From: Aquatica leii
Lineage: Eukaryota; Arthropoda; Insecta; Coleoptera; Lampyridae
NCBI GenBank assembly: GCA_035610365.1
Contig: CM069432.1
Coordinates: forward strand, 84,200,520 to 84,264,519
Reading direction: 5' to 3'
Length of the DNA stretch: 64,000 nucleotides
The notes under the pieces: generated by a model
The model's database searches: none
Seen by the model: only the letters and a program-made list of their open reading frames with translations
Told to the model about the DNA's origin: nothing
Translations under genes and position numbers: made by a program
Shown here: positions 21,187-33,300 of the stretch, in pieces
Position numbering within the stretch: position 1 is the stretch's first letter
Layout: every line of letters begins with the position of its first letter

Positions 21187-22984
21187 ATGGATAATTTTGA
21201 TGGCATTCCTGCGGGAAATTTCTATGGGAATAATGCAAGTAGTTACGACGAAGATAGCGATGATTCAGTGCGAGATCCGGATTTTATTGCCAGTTCAGGC
21301 GATTCCCGCGATGATGGTGAGTAAAACTAAACTAATAAGCTCAGCTCACTGTTATGATAATGTTGATTCTAATAATACTACCTGCTCTAGCAGGTTCTGC
21401 ACATTCTACTGACGAATATGAGGATGGTATAAACGATGATATAGGAAGTTTTGATGAGTCAAATGATGATAATTCTGCCTCTACATCTGATACATGGAAA
21501 TTCATGGACAATCGTATACAACAAGTTTTTCCTAAAACATTCACCCCAGGAGTTAAAAACATCACTTTGTGTGCAGATGATCCTCCAATAAAATTTTACG
21601 AACTATTTATAACGAAAGATATTATCGCATTCATAGCAGAAGAGACCAATGTTTACGCAACGCAATCAATGAATGGAAAGGAACTCAGTAGATTTTCCAG
21701 GCTGAGCAATTGGAAGCCTACAAATCCACCTGAAATTAGAAAATTTTTAGGGCTTCTTTTATGGATGGGATTAGTGAAATTTCCTCAGTTGAGTAATTAT
21801 TGGAGTACAGAAGCGAATATACAAAAATAGTATGGCACCAAAAACAATGTCTCGCAACAGATTCGAGATACTACTCTCCATGTTACATTTTGCTAACAAT
21901 GAAGAATCTGATGGTGACCGGCTTCACAAAATAAATTCCTTGACTAATAAACTGCAAGAGCTCTACAAGAAGTACAATATACCCGGAGAATGTTTGTGTA
22001 TAGACGAAACTATGGTTCCTTTCAGAGGGCGACTCTTGTTCCGCCAATATATACTCGTGAAACGCCACAAATATGGCGTAAAATTATTCAAGATTTGCGA
22101 CTCTAACGGATATACCTACGGTATTAAAATTTATCAAGGCAAAAACGAAACGGCAACAAAAAGTCTGTCTCTATCGGCCGACATAGTGCTAAGATTGGGT
22201 GAAAGTTATCTCGATGAAGGACGTAGTTTTATCACTGATAATTATTACACATCACTTGAACTTGCAGAGAAACTACTGGCAAGGAATACTCATATTACTG
22301 GAACATTGCGAAAAAACAGGAAAGGGATTCCAAAACCTGTGGTAAATAAAAAGTTGAACAAAAATGAAATTATTGGGATGTACAACGAAAAAGGCATAGT
22401 GGTGATGAAGTGGAAGGACAAAAGAGATGTTCTGATGCTGTCCACCGAACATAGAACAGATATTACTTCCACAGGAAAAAAAAAATCGAAAACAGGAAGA
22501 GATTTCAAAACCCACAATGATTCAAGAGTACAATAAGGGAAAATCAGGTATTGATCTCTCTGATCAACTTTCCAGCTATTCCAGTGCTGTTCGGAAGTCA
22601 GTGAAGTGGTATCACAAAGTAGCTATGGAACTATTATTCGGCACAACTATAGTGAACGCTCACGTGATTTATTCTAAGATGACAAACAAAAAAGTGTCCA
22701 TTACTTGTTTCAAGGAAGCTTTAGTAGAGAGTTTGCTGGAAAACGATGATGAGGAATCAACTGCTAGAGTTTCCAGGAAGCATACACTGGAAGATAATGG
22801 AGAAACGGATAACAGAAATAGAAAAATTAAGAAACGTTGCGTAAGTTGCTACGCCAAAAATAGGGAGCGATTTGGAAGTCGTGAAGCTGACAAATCGATC
22901 GTTACGCCACGTGTCAGCACATACTGCAACAAGTGTCCTAACAACCCCGTCATGTGCTCACAATGTTTTGTTGAAAATCATTAA
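21187..22984 (+). pseudogene. piggyBac transposase gene, two single-base frame breaks
   Basis: ATG at 21187 begins an acidic first exon (to 21316; donor GTGAGT). The intron ends at TCTAGCAG, and exon 2 starts at 21394 in frame. The rest matches DDE_Tnp_1_7: NWKPTNPPEIRKFLGLLLWM, TMSRNRFEILLSMLHF, the catalytic Asp in CLCIDETMVPFRG (near 22002), the second in ITDNYYTSLELAEKLL (near 22240), the third in GIDLSDQ (near 22555), and a C-terminal Cys-rich finger (CVSCYAKN, CNKCPNNPVMCSQCF). The frame slips twice, in the A5 run 21823-21827 and in the A10 run 22476-22485. No other damage was seen. The length, about 580 residues, is normal. The breaks may be real or homopolymer sequencing errors. Confidence 0.92.
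21317..21393 (+). other. intron of the piggyBac transposase gene
   Basis: Donor G|GTGAGT, acceptor CTCTAGCAG|G, 77 bp. Splicing joins a Gly codon in frame and removes an in-frame stop directly after the donor. Confidence 0.75.
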
Positions 22985-23360
22985 TAATTGTACCAATATT
23001 GTGCTAATAAAGAATAGTCTTCTAATTTTGCCTTTGTACCTACATGAAATCTATATTTCTGATATAATTTCAACAATTTAATGGTGTGTTATGGTGTGAG
23101 AGGCTTACAGCAGAAAATTTTTCATTGGTTCAAGTGGTTATTTGCAGGTATCAATTAATTGCTCATAATATGCCAAAACGACGGCCGATCGTCGAAATTT
23201 TTATACACATGTATGGTAGTAGGCCATGCGTATCATATGAATAAGAATGTGTGTGAAGCCATCAAAATTTGCGGCTCGTAAAAAGCTATATAACGATACG
23301 ACGACGGGCCGTCGTATGGCGTAATGGGTTAAAAATACGTACGACGGCCGGCGCGTCGTA

Positions 23361-23374
23361 TGGCAGTTAACGTG
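23361..23374 (-). repeat. piggyBac right terminal inverted repeat
   Basis: TGGCAGTTAACGTG followed by TTAA; mirror of the left end. An inner dyad (23340-23360) is attached directly. Confidence 0.9.
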
Positions 23375-23379
23375 TTAAA

Positions 23380-24990
23380 AACTAATACCGTTTTAGATTT
23401 TTCTTTTGGGTGTATTATCGTGAGTCACTGTGCTGACCCGATTGTGTTTAATATTATTACGATTCCAGGTTTTACTAAAAAGAAAGCGCTTTCTTTAAGT
23501 TAACTGAGGAAATTTGGTAAGTCATTTTTGTTTATTAATGACGGAGTCAGAGAGGTATTTCACGTGTAACGTAACTTTTTTTTGTTTGTTTTGATATCAT
23601 TGTAAAGTAATTTATCACCTTAAATTAGGTTTTGACTGCTAATTTTTGTCTATCGCATGCTGTCACGTTTTTTTTGTAAAAATTTGGTTTGCTATTCATG
23701 ATTTTGTATGCGAAATCTACCTGCTGTTAATTGGCCTTTACGTACTTGTTAGGTGTGTTGCTGGTACTAACGGCGTTGTTATCTTTCGAGTAATATTAAA
23801 TTTTGCGTTTTACTAGTGACTAATCAAATCATTTTGTGCTATCATATGTTCAGGTTTGACAATTAATTGAATTTGTTTAAATTGTAAAATTTAAATCCAG
23901 TAAATTTGTTGGTTTTAATTATAAGTAGCATTATCTTTCACAATTTTAAGTAATCAATACTAGCTGCACTTAAACTGTTGTGTATTGCTATTCATGTGTA
24001 AAATTTGTGCCTTCTTGGCTATGTTGTAAACCTGAATGGTGGACACCCATTCTGGTGTTTTATGTGAAAGTGTCCTGGCGCCCAAGGTTTCTCTTATTTT
24101 GCTAGTTGTTTCTGTATGATTCGTTATACGAGATCCTTCCGGATTCAAAGTAAAGGTATCGTTTTAGTCTGGCATTTACCGTATTTATTTCTTTCTCCTA
24201 CCCACCCCACTCTCGGGCGGTTGTGAGTAGTCTGGTATACGGTTTGTCAGCTTTGGGTTTTCGTTGAACAAGTTATTAGCGTAACACATTAATATAAACA
24301 TTATTTACTGAGACAATTTTGAAATAATTAAGATTAAAGTTAATCTTATCTGTGCGCAAAATGTAGCTTTGCGGAAAGCACTAAAAACACTTTGATATTA
24401 ACGTAATATCAATTCTTATGTTGGTCTTCTTTAGTTAAAAAAATTTATTTAAATAAGTACTTTTTTAAATTAATATATTAAAACATTCAAACTAATCTAA
24501 CCTTGTTTTTACACACTTTTATCAATAGTTTTTGTGTACACAGTTTATTGTTTTAAAATATTATTTATTATAAAGATTATCTGATATTGTTGATGTTAAA
24601 GTTAGAAAAAAATTGTTTTAAAATACCTACCAACTGAAAAGACAACATTTTTATAGGTTATCTAATACATTATTATGGATCATTTGCTAATAAAAAATGT
24701 AAAGCAAAACATTTATTCGAATCTGATAAAGAAAGCATTTTAAATATCTATAAAACTTGGGAATAAAGACAACCAAGCAGTTCGAAAACAGATCATAGTA
24801 AATTTACAGCGACAACCCAAAATAACCCTTTATTTTGTTTGCGCTTTTATACTGTGAATCTTCACGTAATGATTTATATTAATTTTGATTATTCACATAT
24901 GTATTTTTGTATCTACTGTATACAACGTGCTAACTAAATATAACATTTAATTCTCCAAAAGTTTACCATAGATCAAGGCCTATATTAGAT
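23380..24990. other. no gene seen; minor motifs only
   Basis: AT-rich, with an 18-bp perfect palindrome AAAGAAAGCGCTTTCTTT at 23479-23496. A TGGCGCCCAAGG word at 24076, resembling a tRNA-Lys primer site, has no LTR next to it. The 62-codon minus ORF at 23960-24148 has no recognised domain. Confidence 0.5.
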
Positions 24991-25017
24991 ACTGTTACGA
25001 ATGGAATAAATATCGCT

Positions 25018-25352
25018 CTAAGACGTATTGTACATTGATATTTTCACAAGTGCAGCACTTGAACCACTCGGTTGGGATCGTAATTTTCCTATTTCTTTGT
25101 TGAATTGCGTCCTTAATAAGTTAATTTTGATTTTTACATCATTACCTGTAAAGGAAGAAAAAAAATGTTATTTTGCAAGAGAATTTGTATTGTTGTACCA
25201 GGTCGTATTTCTTGCAAACCACCAACAATTTGGTTCAGAGCTTGCACACGGGCACTTTTATTATGGTACAATAAACTTTTAATTTTATAGAAAACATCGC
25301 GGTTTCTGTATAAATCAATTAGTGCCCTAATTTGGGGTCTTGTCCAAGACAT
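25018..25352 (-). CDS. MADF-domain protein fragment, two exons with a 53-bp intron
   Basis: Exon 1 from ATG 25352 encodes MSWTRPQIRALIDLYRNRDV, then KSLLYHNKSARVQALNQIVG and EIRPG. A 53-bp intron (25146-25198, GTACAA..TTTACAG) can be removed in frame. This gives NDVKIKINLLRTQFNKEIGK and then QPSGSSAALV, up to a stop at 25018. This is the MADF (Myb/SANT-like) DNA-binding domain: the W...E/Q...LI.LY...., N..K..A, and K.K...LR.Q/T...E helices are all present. Domestic MADF genes and Harbinger-type accessory genes both use it. Further 3' exons are not identified, and GTGAAA at the end could be a second donor. It may be a TE relic or a host gene fragment. Confidence 0.6.
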
Positions 25353-25399
25353 GCTTTTAACCCCAGTTTAATAATGGTACAAATAAAAAAACAATAATA

Positions 25400-25860
25400 A
25401 CAACAGTACTCTAACAACAAAACCTAAACTATAAACTAGAAAACACTAAATAAAAAAGTTAGATTATTTAAAAACTACACAGCATAAAATAACCCTATTT
25501 TGATAAAATAGTATAAAATGTTTGCGCCATTTTTTATGGTTTAAACCAACCAATCACATTAGCGATCGCATCAAACTGACCAAAAAAATAGAAATGTTCC
25601 TAAAAATTACAAAATTTAGTCAAACTACGTTGATGACGTCATTAAAACGGTTCGATCAAACCAGTTTGACAATTAGATTGATAGTGTGACAGGGGCTTTA
25701 GTTTGCAATATTTATTATTATACGTTAAATTTGAATATTGTAAAAATAACAAAAATAAAAAAAAACCCTTACAACAATTTAAATAACAATTAATTTATAT
25801 CTGTATAAATAAATAACATTTCATGCTACTCTAATTTTTGATGATATTACAATTTGTAAA
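25400..25860. other. no gene seen
   Basis: AT-rich sequence, no ORF or repeat recognised. Confidence 0.5.
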
Positions 25861-25869
25861 TTTTTCTTT

Positions 25870-27320
25870 AGCTTTTTTTCTTACAGAATTTTTTGCAATC
25901 CTTAGAATTATTCGGCCTACTACCGATCCGTGGTATTTATGTCTGATTTCCAAAGTTTCTGCTTTTCCTCGTCGTTTCTCTTGTTGGTACATTGTGTAAG
26001 GTCTTTTATGTAAACGTGTACAAATTTCCTCTTTTGATCCTTTTGTGTGGAAGCTAGTTGTTCCTTCGGACCAACGTAAACAATTAATCTAGGATCACCA
26101 ACTTCTATTTGAGTGTGATTAGCGCAGTGATAGTAGTATGTTAGAAACTTTTCGGTGTCACTTCTACTGGCCTCATATGAGACCTAAGACTGCTGAGTTC
26201 ATACGGTATTGTTCTTGTGTGAACTCATAACAAAGCAGTCTGATCAGGTTACGTCATGCTTTGCCAGCAATGACAAAGCTTTCAAATACTGGTGTCGCTC
26301 TACACGTAGGGATAGGGATCGTGCTGTCTCTTTAGATGCAAAAGCCGCTGCTATTGCCTTTGTATTTCCTTTTTTAGTCGCTTCTAATCATTCTTTGTTG
26401 TCTCCTTCTAATTGTTCTCTTTTCTTTTATCGGCATCGCAAACGACGTAATTTCTAGTTTTTTTGAAATATTCTAATCCGTGTTTTGGCATTTACGTTCC
26501 AATGTGACATTCCAACACGACGAGCACTGACTCACAATGTTCAATTGGCAAATAAAACTTCCTGTTCTTCTTTATTGATTTGTACTTTTTTTTCTTTCTT
26601 TCTTTTTTTGGTTTTGTTTTGAGTTACGCGATTTGGACTTTTCTTGGATTGGCACTCATTTAGTGTTTAGCTTTTTGGAACTTTGTGATTGTGACTTTTG
26701 GATTACTGATTTTTTCTCTGCCTTTACTGTAGTCCGACTTATGTCGACTTTTTAATCAGAGTCTTTTTGCTTGAGCTTTCTTTGTTGGTTTTCTTTGCTT
26801 AAATATTTAGAGTCTGTTTGGTTTTTTAGTAGAAAAATCTCATATCGTCTGTTGACGACTATTTAGGCACAATTGTCTTAGTTCCTTGTTTTCTACTTCT
26901 CTTTCTAATCCGTATAACAAAATTCAAGATCAGCTTTTTTTACTTCTTGAGTTTTCGGGACTTATATTCAATGCGGGATTTGTATTTGTGGGAATTTTAC
27001 GACGTTGTCCTTGACCGTGGTGTAAACTTCTTCTTTTCTATACTTCTTTTTTTTCTCTTGGTTTGCTTAGTATTGTCTGCCAGCGAGGTCTATGGGTCTG
27101 CGTTGTTCTCTTGCTTTATAGTGTAACGACTGATGTCGACTTTTAGCGAGTACCTGTTTTGATACCTTCAGTTGGTTGGAGTTTTTGGTTTTTTGGAGTA
27201 TCATTTCATGCGACTTTAGGACACATCTGGTTGGTGATACTTAGATAATTGGAAAAACCTCTTTTATTTACGTTTTTTCTTGAGTTGGGTGTCTACTTCC
27301 CAGGTTTTTATGTTGCTGGG
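25870..27320 (-). other. long T/G-skewed stretch, possible decayed A-rich minus-strand gene
   Basis: The plus strand is strikingly T-rich with few A, so the minus strand is A-rich. Its broken frames are Lys/Asn/Gln-rich: VGDPRLIVYVGPKEQLAS and KAETLEIRHKYHGSVVGR near 25920-26090, and NTKAIAAAFASKETARSLSL near 26300. The KYHGSVVG block is faintly like the KH-domain signature of vigilin-type proteins, but the match is too short to rely on. It may be an old retroelement or a processed pseudogene. The 82-codon plus-strand ORF at 26209-26457 is not convincing. Confidence 0.25.
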
Positions 27321-27539
27321 GGGAATTTGTTATGTTAAAAAGTTGGTATATTAAAAATTTCAAGTATAAAATTTGTCCTCGAAACGCCCACTTTTGGTGG
27401 ACGATTGACGAATTTGTAAAAACACGAATTCATTCTTCTTCCGGCAACATTTTGTGCAACACACAGACCTCGACAAGGTTTTTGTCATTAAGTTGTTTCG
27501 CGCAATTTCACGTGAATATGTAGTCGAATTTTATGTATT

Positions 27540-29240
27540 TTTAATTTAAAGTTAATTGGGTGTAAATCGTTAGATTTTCTTTGTATTAAAAGTTTAAATT
27601 AATTCTTTAGCTGATAAAACACTTGTTATTTTTGGAAAGTTTTTATGACATCACTTCGCTGTAGTTAAAAGGGTTAAATACCATTTTATTGTAATGAATA
27701 TCTTCACAAGTGCAAAGTTAATTAGAGGAAAGCTCGGCGCATTCATTTACTTCAATTATTGTATGAATTAAAGACAGGATTTACTTGTAAAAACGCCGTA
27801 TGTACTTTTTGTGTCAAATTTCATAATACGTTTTAGGTCATACTGGTACGGAATTAGTTAATCCCCTACTGGATAACACACAACTGTAAGTATTGCATTT
27901 TCTATTTATACGTGTACTACTACGTTGATCATGTCGATTGTTAGAATGGCCATACTAGGTTGTAGTAAAAATCTTTTTTTGTGTATTACATACTTATCTA
28001 GTGCGCTTTGATCCTCTAGACCTTTGATTTTCTTATTCTTATAATTTAAATTAAGAAAGTGAAGTCATTCCTTCGTTAATTGTAAAAGTTAGACCGAACT
28101 TCTTTAATAATTAAAAAACTGCAAAATATTACGGAAACAGACAGAAACAGTATTTTTCTATTTCCGGCATTACTAAAAAAAACATGCATTTGCCAAATAT
28201 ATTATATTTAAATGTACATATATTTTTTTCTAATAAAAATTTAAATTATTATTTGTTACTACATTACCTATTATTTTTTCTAATTATACGTACATTTATT
28301 ATTATTATTAGGCTTTATCGTTCAATATTAAACGATATTTTTATTAATATGTATATAAGCTTTGTATAAAGACCTGTTCACAAAATTTTATTGATATCGT
28401 TAATATAACATTATAAAAAGCACTTTCTATTTCAATGCGTTTGTGTGGTTGAATAAACGTAGACGACAGTGAACAATCGTAAAAACACACTTCAAAAGCC
28501 AATAATAACGTAGAAAAGTGTTTTCTTAAAGACTGCTTCAGTGCACTTGAAAATGCATTGATTTTGTAGTAAAGCTTCTGATTAAGGCTATCAGCTCTGA
28601 TGGGATTATAGCAGTCAGATTGAGTTTCTCGTATTTACATTAGCTTCTATCTAGAAACTTGATTAGAACACGTTGTGGTGTGAAAACGGGCATTCGAAAG
28701 TGTAAATTTCTTGCACTTATGTCTAATTACAAACTACTAAATAAACAAATTTCTAGTTTTGATACATTTAATTAAGGAAAAGGTATTTAATTAAAATCTC
28801 ATGTTACACGCTTTTTGCACATTTAAGTCTTTATAACATAGCTTTACACTTTGTAAACTTATTAATAAAAAAATTTCAACTAGAAAAGTTTTTAAGTTTA
28901 AAAAAGTTTATTTTATCAGTTCTTTAAAAATTGTTTTCTATTTTTAAAAAAACAGTACAAAAATTTAATTTTAGTTTTATAAAATTGATGTAAAAAATAT
29001 AGGTACCAAACCTCAAAATCAGTATTGAGTAATACATATTTGTTATATAATAGAACAAATCACTAAGCTGATGTGGCCTTTCTACTCAATATGTAACTAG
29101 TATTGACTATAACTTTTGTAAACTTTTTGCAAAACGTAGTTTTGGTTAAGTTTTTATTGCAATACACCGGCAGTTATATTTTAACCATAAAATTACATTT
29201 TGCACAGTTTGTAAGTTACCTACTTTATTTAAATTAAAAT
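27540..29240. other. AT-rich intergenic sequence, nothing recognised
   Basis: Both strands scanned. Only low-complexity Phe/Ile/Tyr-rich ORFs, for example 28184-28369, and a short (ATT)n run near 28300. Confidence 0.55.
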
Positions 29241-29252
29241 AATTTAGTTATT

Positions 29253-29552
29253 GTGTTAATACCAACTGTTTTTGGTTTTTATATTAGAAATTACTATTAT
29301 GAACTTAACGATGAAACAAAAGTGTTTCCAAGGATATTGGTAGTGCTACGGTGTTCTCTAGATAAAAATTATAAACAACTTTTAATGATAGAGCGTACAA
29401 GACGTTGTCCTGCTGGACGGTCTTCTAGTAGAACTTTTGTACACAAAACAATGTCCTGCTGGCAGGACTTTCTACCGCACATGCAGCTGTCCTTCAAGGA
29501 GTACGAGCAAAATAGAAGAACGCATGAACCACAGATAACCCCAATTTATTGA
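29253..29552 (+). CDS. hypothetical 99-codon ORF with an internal duplication
   Basis: The second half is less AT-rich and contains two related blocks: GTCCTGCTGGACGGTCTTCTA (about 29406) and TGTCCTGCTGGCAGGACTTTCTA (about 29452). They lie about 46 bases apart, so the repeat changes frame (CPAGRSSSR versus CWQDFLPH). In the neighbouring frame the second copy reads CPAGRTFYRTCSCP. No family recognised. It may be a duplicated exon of a small Cys-containing protein or a chance ORF. Confidence 0.2.
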   Translation: MLIPTVFGFYIRNYYYELNDETKVFPRILVVLRCSLDKNYKQLLMIERTRRCPAGRSSSRTFVHKTMSCWQDFLPHMQLSFKEYEQNRRTHEPQITPIY

Positions 29553-29732
29553 AATATTTAATTGATTATACAGTATGATTGGTAAGAAATGGAAGAGGAG
29601 TTATATTATGTAAAATTTATTATAAAATAAATGCAATAAATGTAAAAGTAGGTAAAACATTTAACAATGGAAATTTTGAAAACAAACAACAAACAGAATA
29701 CATATTCTTAATAAAAATTTGTAATCGGTCAT

Positions 29733-30295
29733 TCAAGCAGGTATCTCATGTTGGAGGTGATGAATAAAACAATTACGTCCTGTTGTAGAAGCGCATATAA
29801 CTGTTCGCACCCCGCAACCACTACAATAAAAACTCGCCTTTTGCTGTACTCTTCTAATTCTACTGCAAATTATGCATTTTCTCTGAACTCTAGCATCGCC
29901 TCTACTTAGTGGTACCAAAATATGTTCACCAGGTAGATTTTTATTTGGAACTGCATTTTGAACATTATCATTAATTGGCGCATCATTTACCTTATGGCAT
30001 AACTGATTTCTTATTAGCTACAGTGCAAGTGCTTCCGTAAAATCGCTATGTTTGACAGCAGGATTGCGTTTAAAATATTTGTATGCTAAAAAAGCATTTG
30101 TTTCAATAATACCAAAGAGACTTGCGAACATACGGTATTGCCAACGCTGAGTATTCCAAACGTCTGCCAAAGCCAGTCCACTCTGGCGAATATGATTATG
30201 TATATCAATGGCAGGTGCACCATCGAAGTACTGTTCAACTATTTGTGGTCTAGGAACTTCTTTTATAACACTCCTCCCAGCTTCATTAAGTCATC
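29733..30295 (-). pseudogene. piggyBac-derived (PGBD/DDE_Tnp_1_7) C-terminal fragment
   Basis: The minus strand reads EVPRPQIVEQYFDGAPAIDI, then NHIRQSGLALADVWNTQRWQ and a RMFASLFGIIETNAFLAYKY block, and then KHSDFTEAL. This is the third-Asp (DIHN) and helical C-terminal part of the family. A stop follows EALAL. The frame then continues to a Cys-rich finger (RKCIICSRIRRVQQKASFYC, CGVRTVICAS) and a final stop at 29733. The N-terminal and first two catalytic blocks are absent. No TIR or TTAA boundary was recognised. It is a different lineage from the two other piggyBac copies in the window. Confidence 0.8.
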
Positions 30296-30349
30296 AATTT
30301 TGATTTTTTCTAATAATAGGTAAATGGTTATTAGCTTTGTAATTAAAAT

Positions 30350-33300
30350 ATATTTAAAAACGTATTACTTTCGGTTATACCAGTGATACATAAAACAGCT
30401 CAATCGATAATAATTGTAACGGTATCTATATATATGGTTTTTGAAGAACCACTACACCGGTAAGTATGGTCGGCTGGCCTCGCCGCAAGTTAGACACAGT
30501 GCTATCTTGAACCGCTCTTGGCGAGCTGTCCCCCTTGTCAAAAATATTTCTTTTTTATAGGAAAAATTGTTAATTCTAATTTAAGATTTCTCTATCTCCA
30601 AATATGCTAGTCACAGTTACTTTTGTCTAATGAACCCTTGCTTTTTCGACCTATACTGTTATTGTTAAAATTAGGACCTTATTATGTAATTATGTAAGTG
30701 ACCAGATCGATTAATTTTATTAGAAAAGCCAAGAATAGCTCGATCTTTTTACAGAGTTTTGTTGTAGTATTGTTTTAAACAATGGTTAACTTTTTTTAAA
30801 GTTAGGTCATCGTAGTGACGTGGGGAATGTAAGATAAAACTAGGCAGTGTAATCTTGGTGTAACCATAGTAATCGATGTGTAATTTTCCATATGAAATCA
30901 TTTTTTAAAGCATTTATGACGTCAACTTCGTTTTAATTTACTTTATCCCGCCTCTGTTCAATATACGTATCTAAATCGATTTTTTACTTATTATGTATAT
31001 ACATATATCTTAGATTTTGAATAAAAATGGTTGTGGCCAAAAATAAAATGAAATTTATCTTGTGCTTATGACCTTTAATAAAGAAGTATGTACTTTTAGC
31101 CGATATAAGCAAAGTACTTATTAGAATTGTATTAGGGATTAGAAATTTCAAGAAATGACTTTTCAATTTAAGCCGTCTTTTAGAAAAACAAGTTGCTTCA
31201 AGTTGGTAGCAAATTTAAGCAAATGGAAAAATACACAAAAACCTTGAAGTAGGTACATGAGCATTGTTTAAATCGTTTTAGTGCTTTCTTTATGCAGAAA
31301 TATTTTTTTTGTTAAATACAAATCTAATATGACATATTTTTGTACTATGAAAGTTTATAATTACATAAGCAAAAATTTATACATGTATTTATTATATAAC
31401 TATTTAACCTAATGAAATGAGCGGATAAGAATAGCGCGGAGTTCGGGTAGCGACGCTCTCCAGGGGACCGTACTGTGACCGTCCTCACCGGTGGTTCTCA
31501 AAATCCAAATGGTTCTCAAAAACTTTATATAGATACAATTACAATTATTAACATCGATTGAGATAGCTGTCTTATGTACCACTGATTGTATTAATAGAAA
31601 TAATAGGATTTGTGTAAGCATGTAGTGCATACTGCAATATTTTACGTCTATCAAGCTGACACAGCAACTTGAGCACAATCGAATCAAACATGTTACAATT
31701 TAGTGGCTGTGCTAACTTAAAATTTAAACCCCTTAAAAAAATTTGAAAAATAAAACACATTTCTGTAGTCCTAATTAGTTGCTAATTACTTATTTGTTAC
31801 TCAGTTTTCGATTTTTTCTGCAACCGCTTGGAAAAAAATAGTAGCGGATTTTGCATAGATATTCATTTTCTGTTGAAGATTTGCTGTGAGTAGTTTGATG
31901 TTGATAGAAACCTTGTCCGTTTAATTTAATTTAACCAAAAAAATGTTTTTATGTATATTAATGGAATTGAGGCAATTTTTGATCTATTTAATCCTCAGAG
32001 GTATGACGACGGACGCCATTCTGCTTTTGTTAATTTTTTTATAGCAAATTTGGCGGAGATTTGATGTCTTCTTTCAACTTATTGTTAGCTGTTTATAATT
32101 AATATGAGATTTTGAACAGCTTTAGATACCTTAGAAGTATCGTTATTGATACGGCTTACTTGCCTTACGTTGCAACGTCTAATGTGTATTATCCTTTTTG
32201 TAACTGCGTGTAATTTATTTACTAAACTTTAAGCGTTATTAATTTTGTTATGCTTTACTGCTGTGCTAAGTCTTCAGCTACCGTTAGCCTATTCTAAAGT
32301 CATTATTTATAATTTACTTTTAGTCGTATCTATAATTCAGCTTTTAGCTGCTTGCAAACTTGTGCATTATTTGTTATGTTATCACTTTACTAAAGTAACA
32401 AGCCGGACGTATGCTACTACATACAAAAAACGCCGTTTATAGTAATTATAATTTAGGTTTATGTTATCAATTTATTCTCAGATTTGTTTCTATACATGAT
32501 TAGAGTAAAAAATTTTATCATTGTACCTTAAAAATAGTTGTTTTGCATATTTGCCTTATGTTTGCAGTGTTATTTATTCATTCAAATATTTTGATTGATC
32601 TACGAAACGGTAACTTATTTAAACATCTGTAAATACGTTATCTTTGAGAATTAACTTGGAAAGCATGTGCTTTTACTCAAAATAACAAGTTAAATTAACC
32701 ACGTCTTATGTGATAATGTTATGTTGTATTTATTTTTAGTGTCAGCAAATTTCTGAAAAGAATTGCGTAGTTCTAAGAACAGTGAATTAAGCATCTTAAC
32801 GTTGTTTGTGATTTCTTTTTATTATCGGTGGCAACAAATTATTTAATGCTACAGTTCTGTTGGCTCAAATTATTTTTTGCTTGTATTGACGCTTTGATTT
32901 CAACTTCTAAATTAACAATTGTGCTGTGCTAATCAAATACACAATGAACGTATTCTGTAAAAATTGACAATATTTGCTACAAAACTACATAACTCATTAA
33001 ACAAAAATTAATTAAATTCATATAGAGTGTAAAGCAGACAATATTTTTTATTAAACATTATGTTTATTGCTGTATTAAAAATATACCTTTGTTTACAAGA
33101 TTTTGCTTGAATAAAAACTTAACATGCAAGATAATTTTATAGAGATACTCGGATTTGTAATTGAATGTACGATCTTAAAATTAAACTTATTTTCTTGTTT
33201 AAATTACGTTAAATTAAAAAAATATATATTAAATTGCATTAGTTAATATTAAGTTTTGGTTATTGCTAACTTCGTTTTAAGTGTTTAAGTGTAATGGTTT

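Larger units (their letters stand above)
20936..23378 (+). mobile_element. near-intact piggyBac element with TTAA target duplication
   Basis: TTAA at 20936-20939 and 23375-23378 flank an element of 2435 bp (20940-23374). Its ends are a perfect 14-bp inverted repeat (CACGTTAACTGCCA). Inside the ends are several dyad motifs of the form TACGAC...GTCGTA. Between them is a single transposase gene with one intron. TTAA specificity, precise ends and good coding preservation show a recent insertion. Confidence 0.93.

Noticed and set aside
24076..24090. TGGCGCCCAAGG resembling a tRNA-Lys primer binding site
   Set aside because: No LTR pair, no TG..CA end directly upstream and no gag/pol downstream on either strand.
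26209..26457. 82-codon plus-strand ORF
   Set aside because: No recognised domain; it lies in the T-skewed stretch where the minus strand looks more coding-like.
30460..30540. GC-rich island as a possible tRNA or SINE head
   Set aside because: No box A/box B arrangement or cloverleaf could be drawn.
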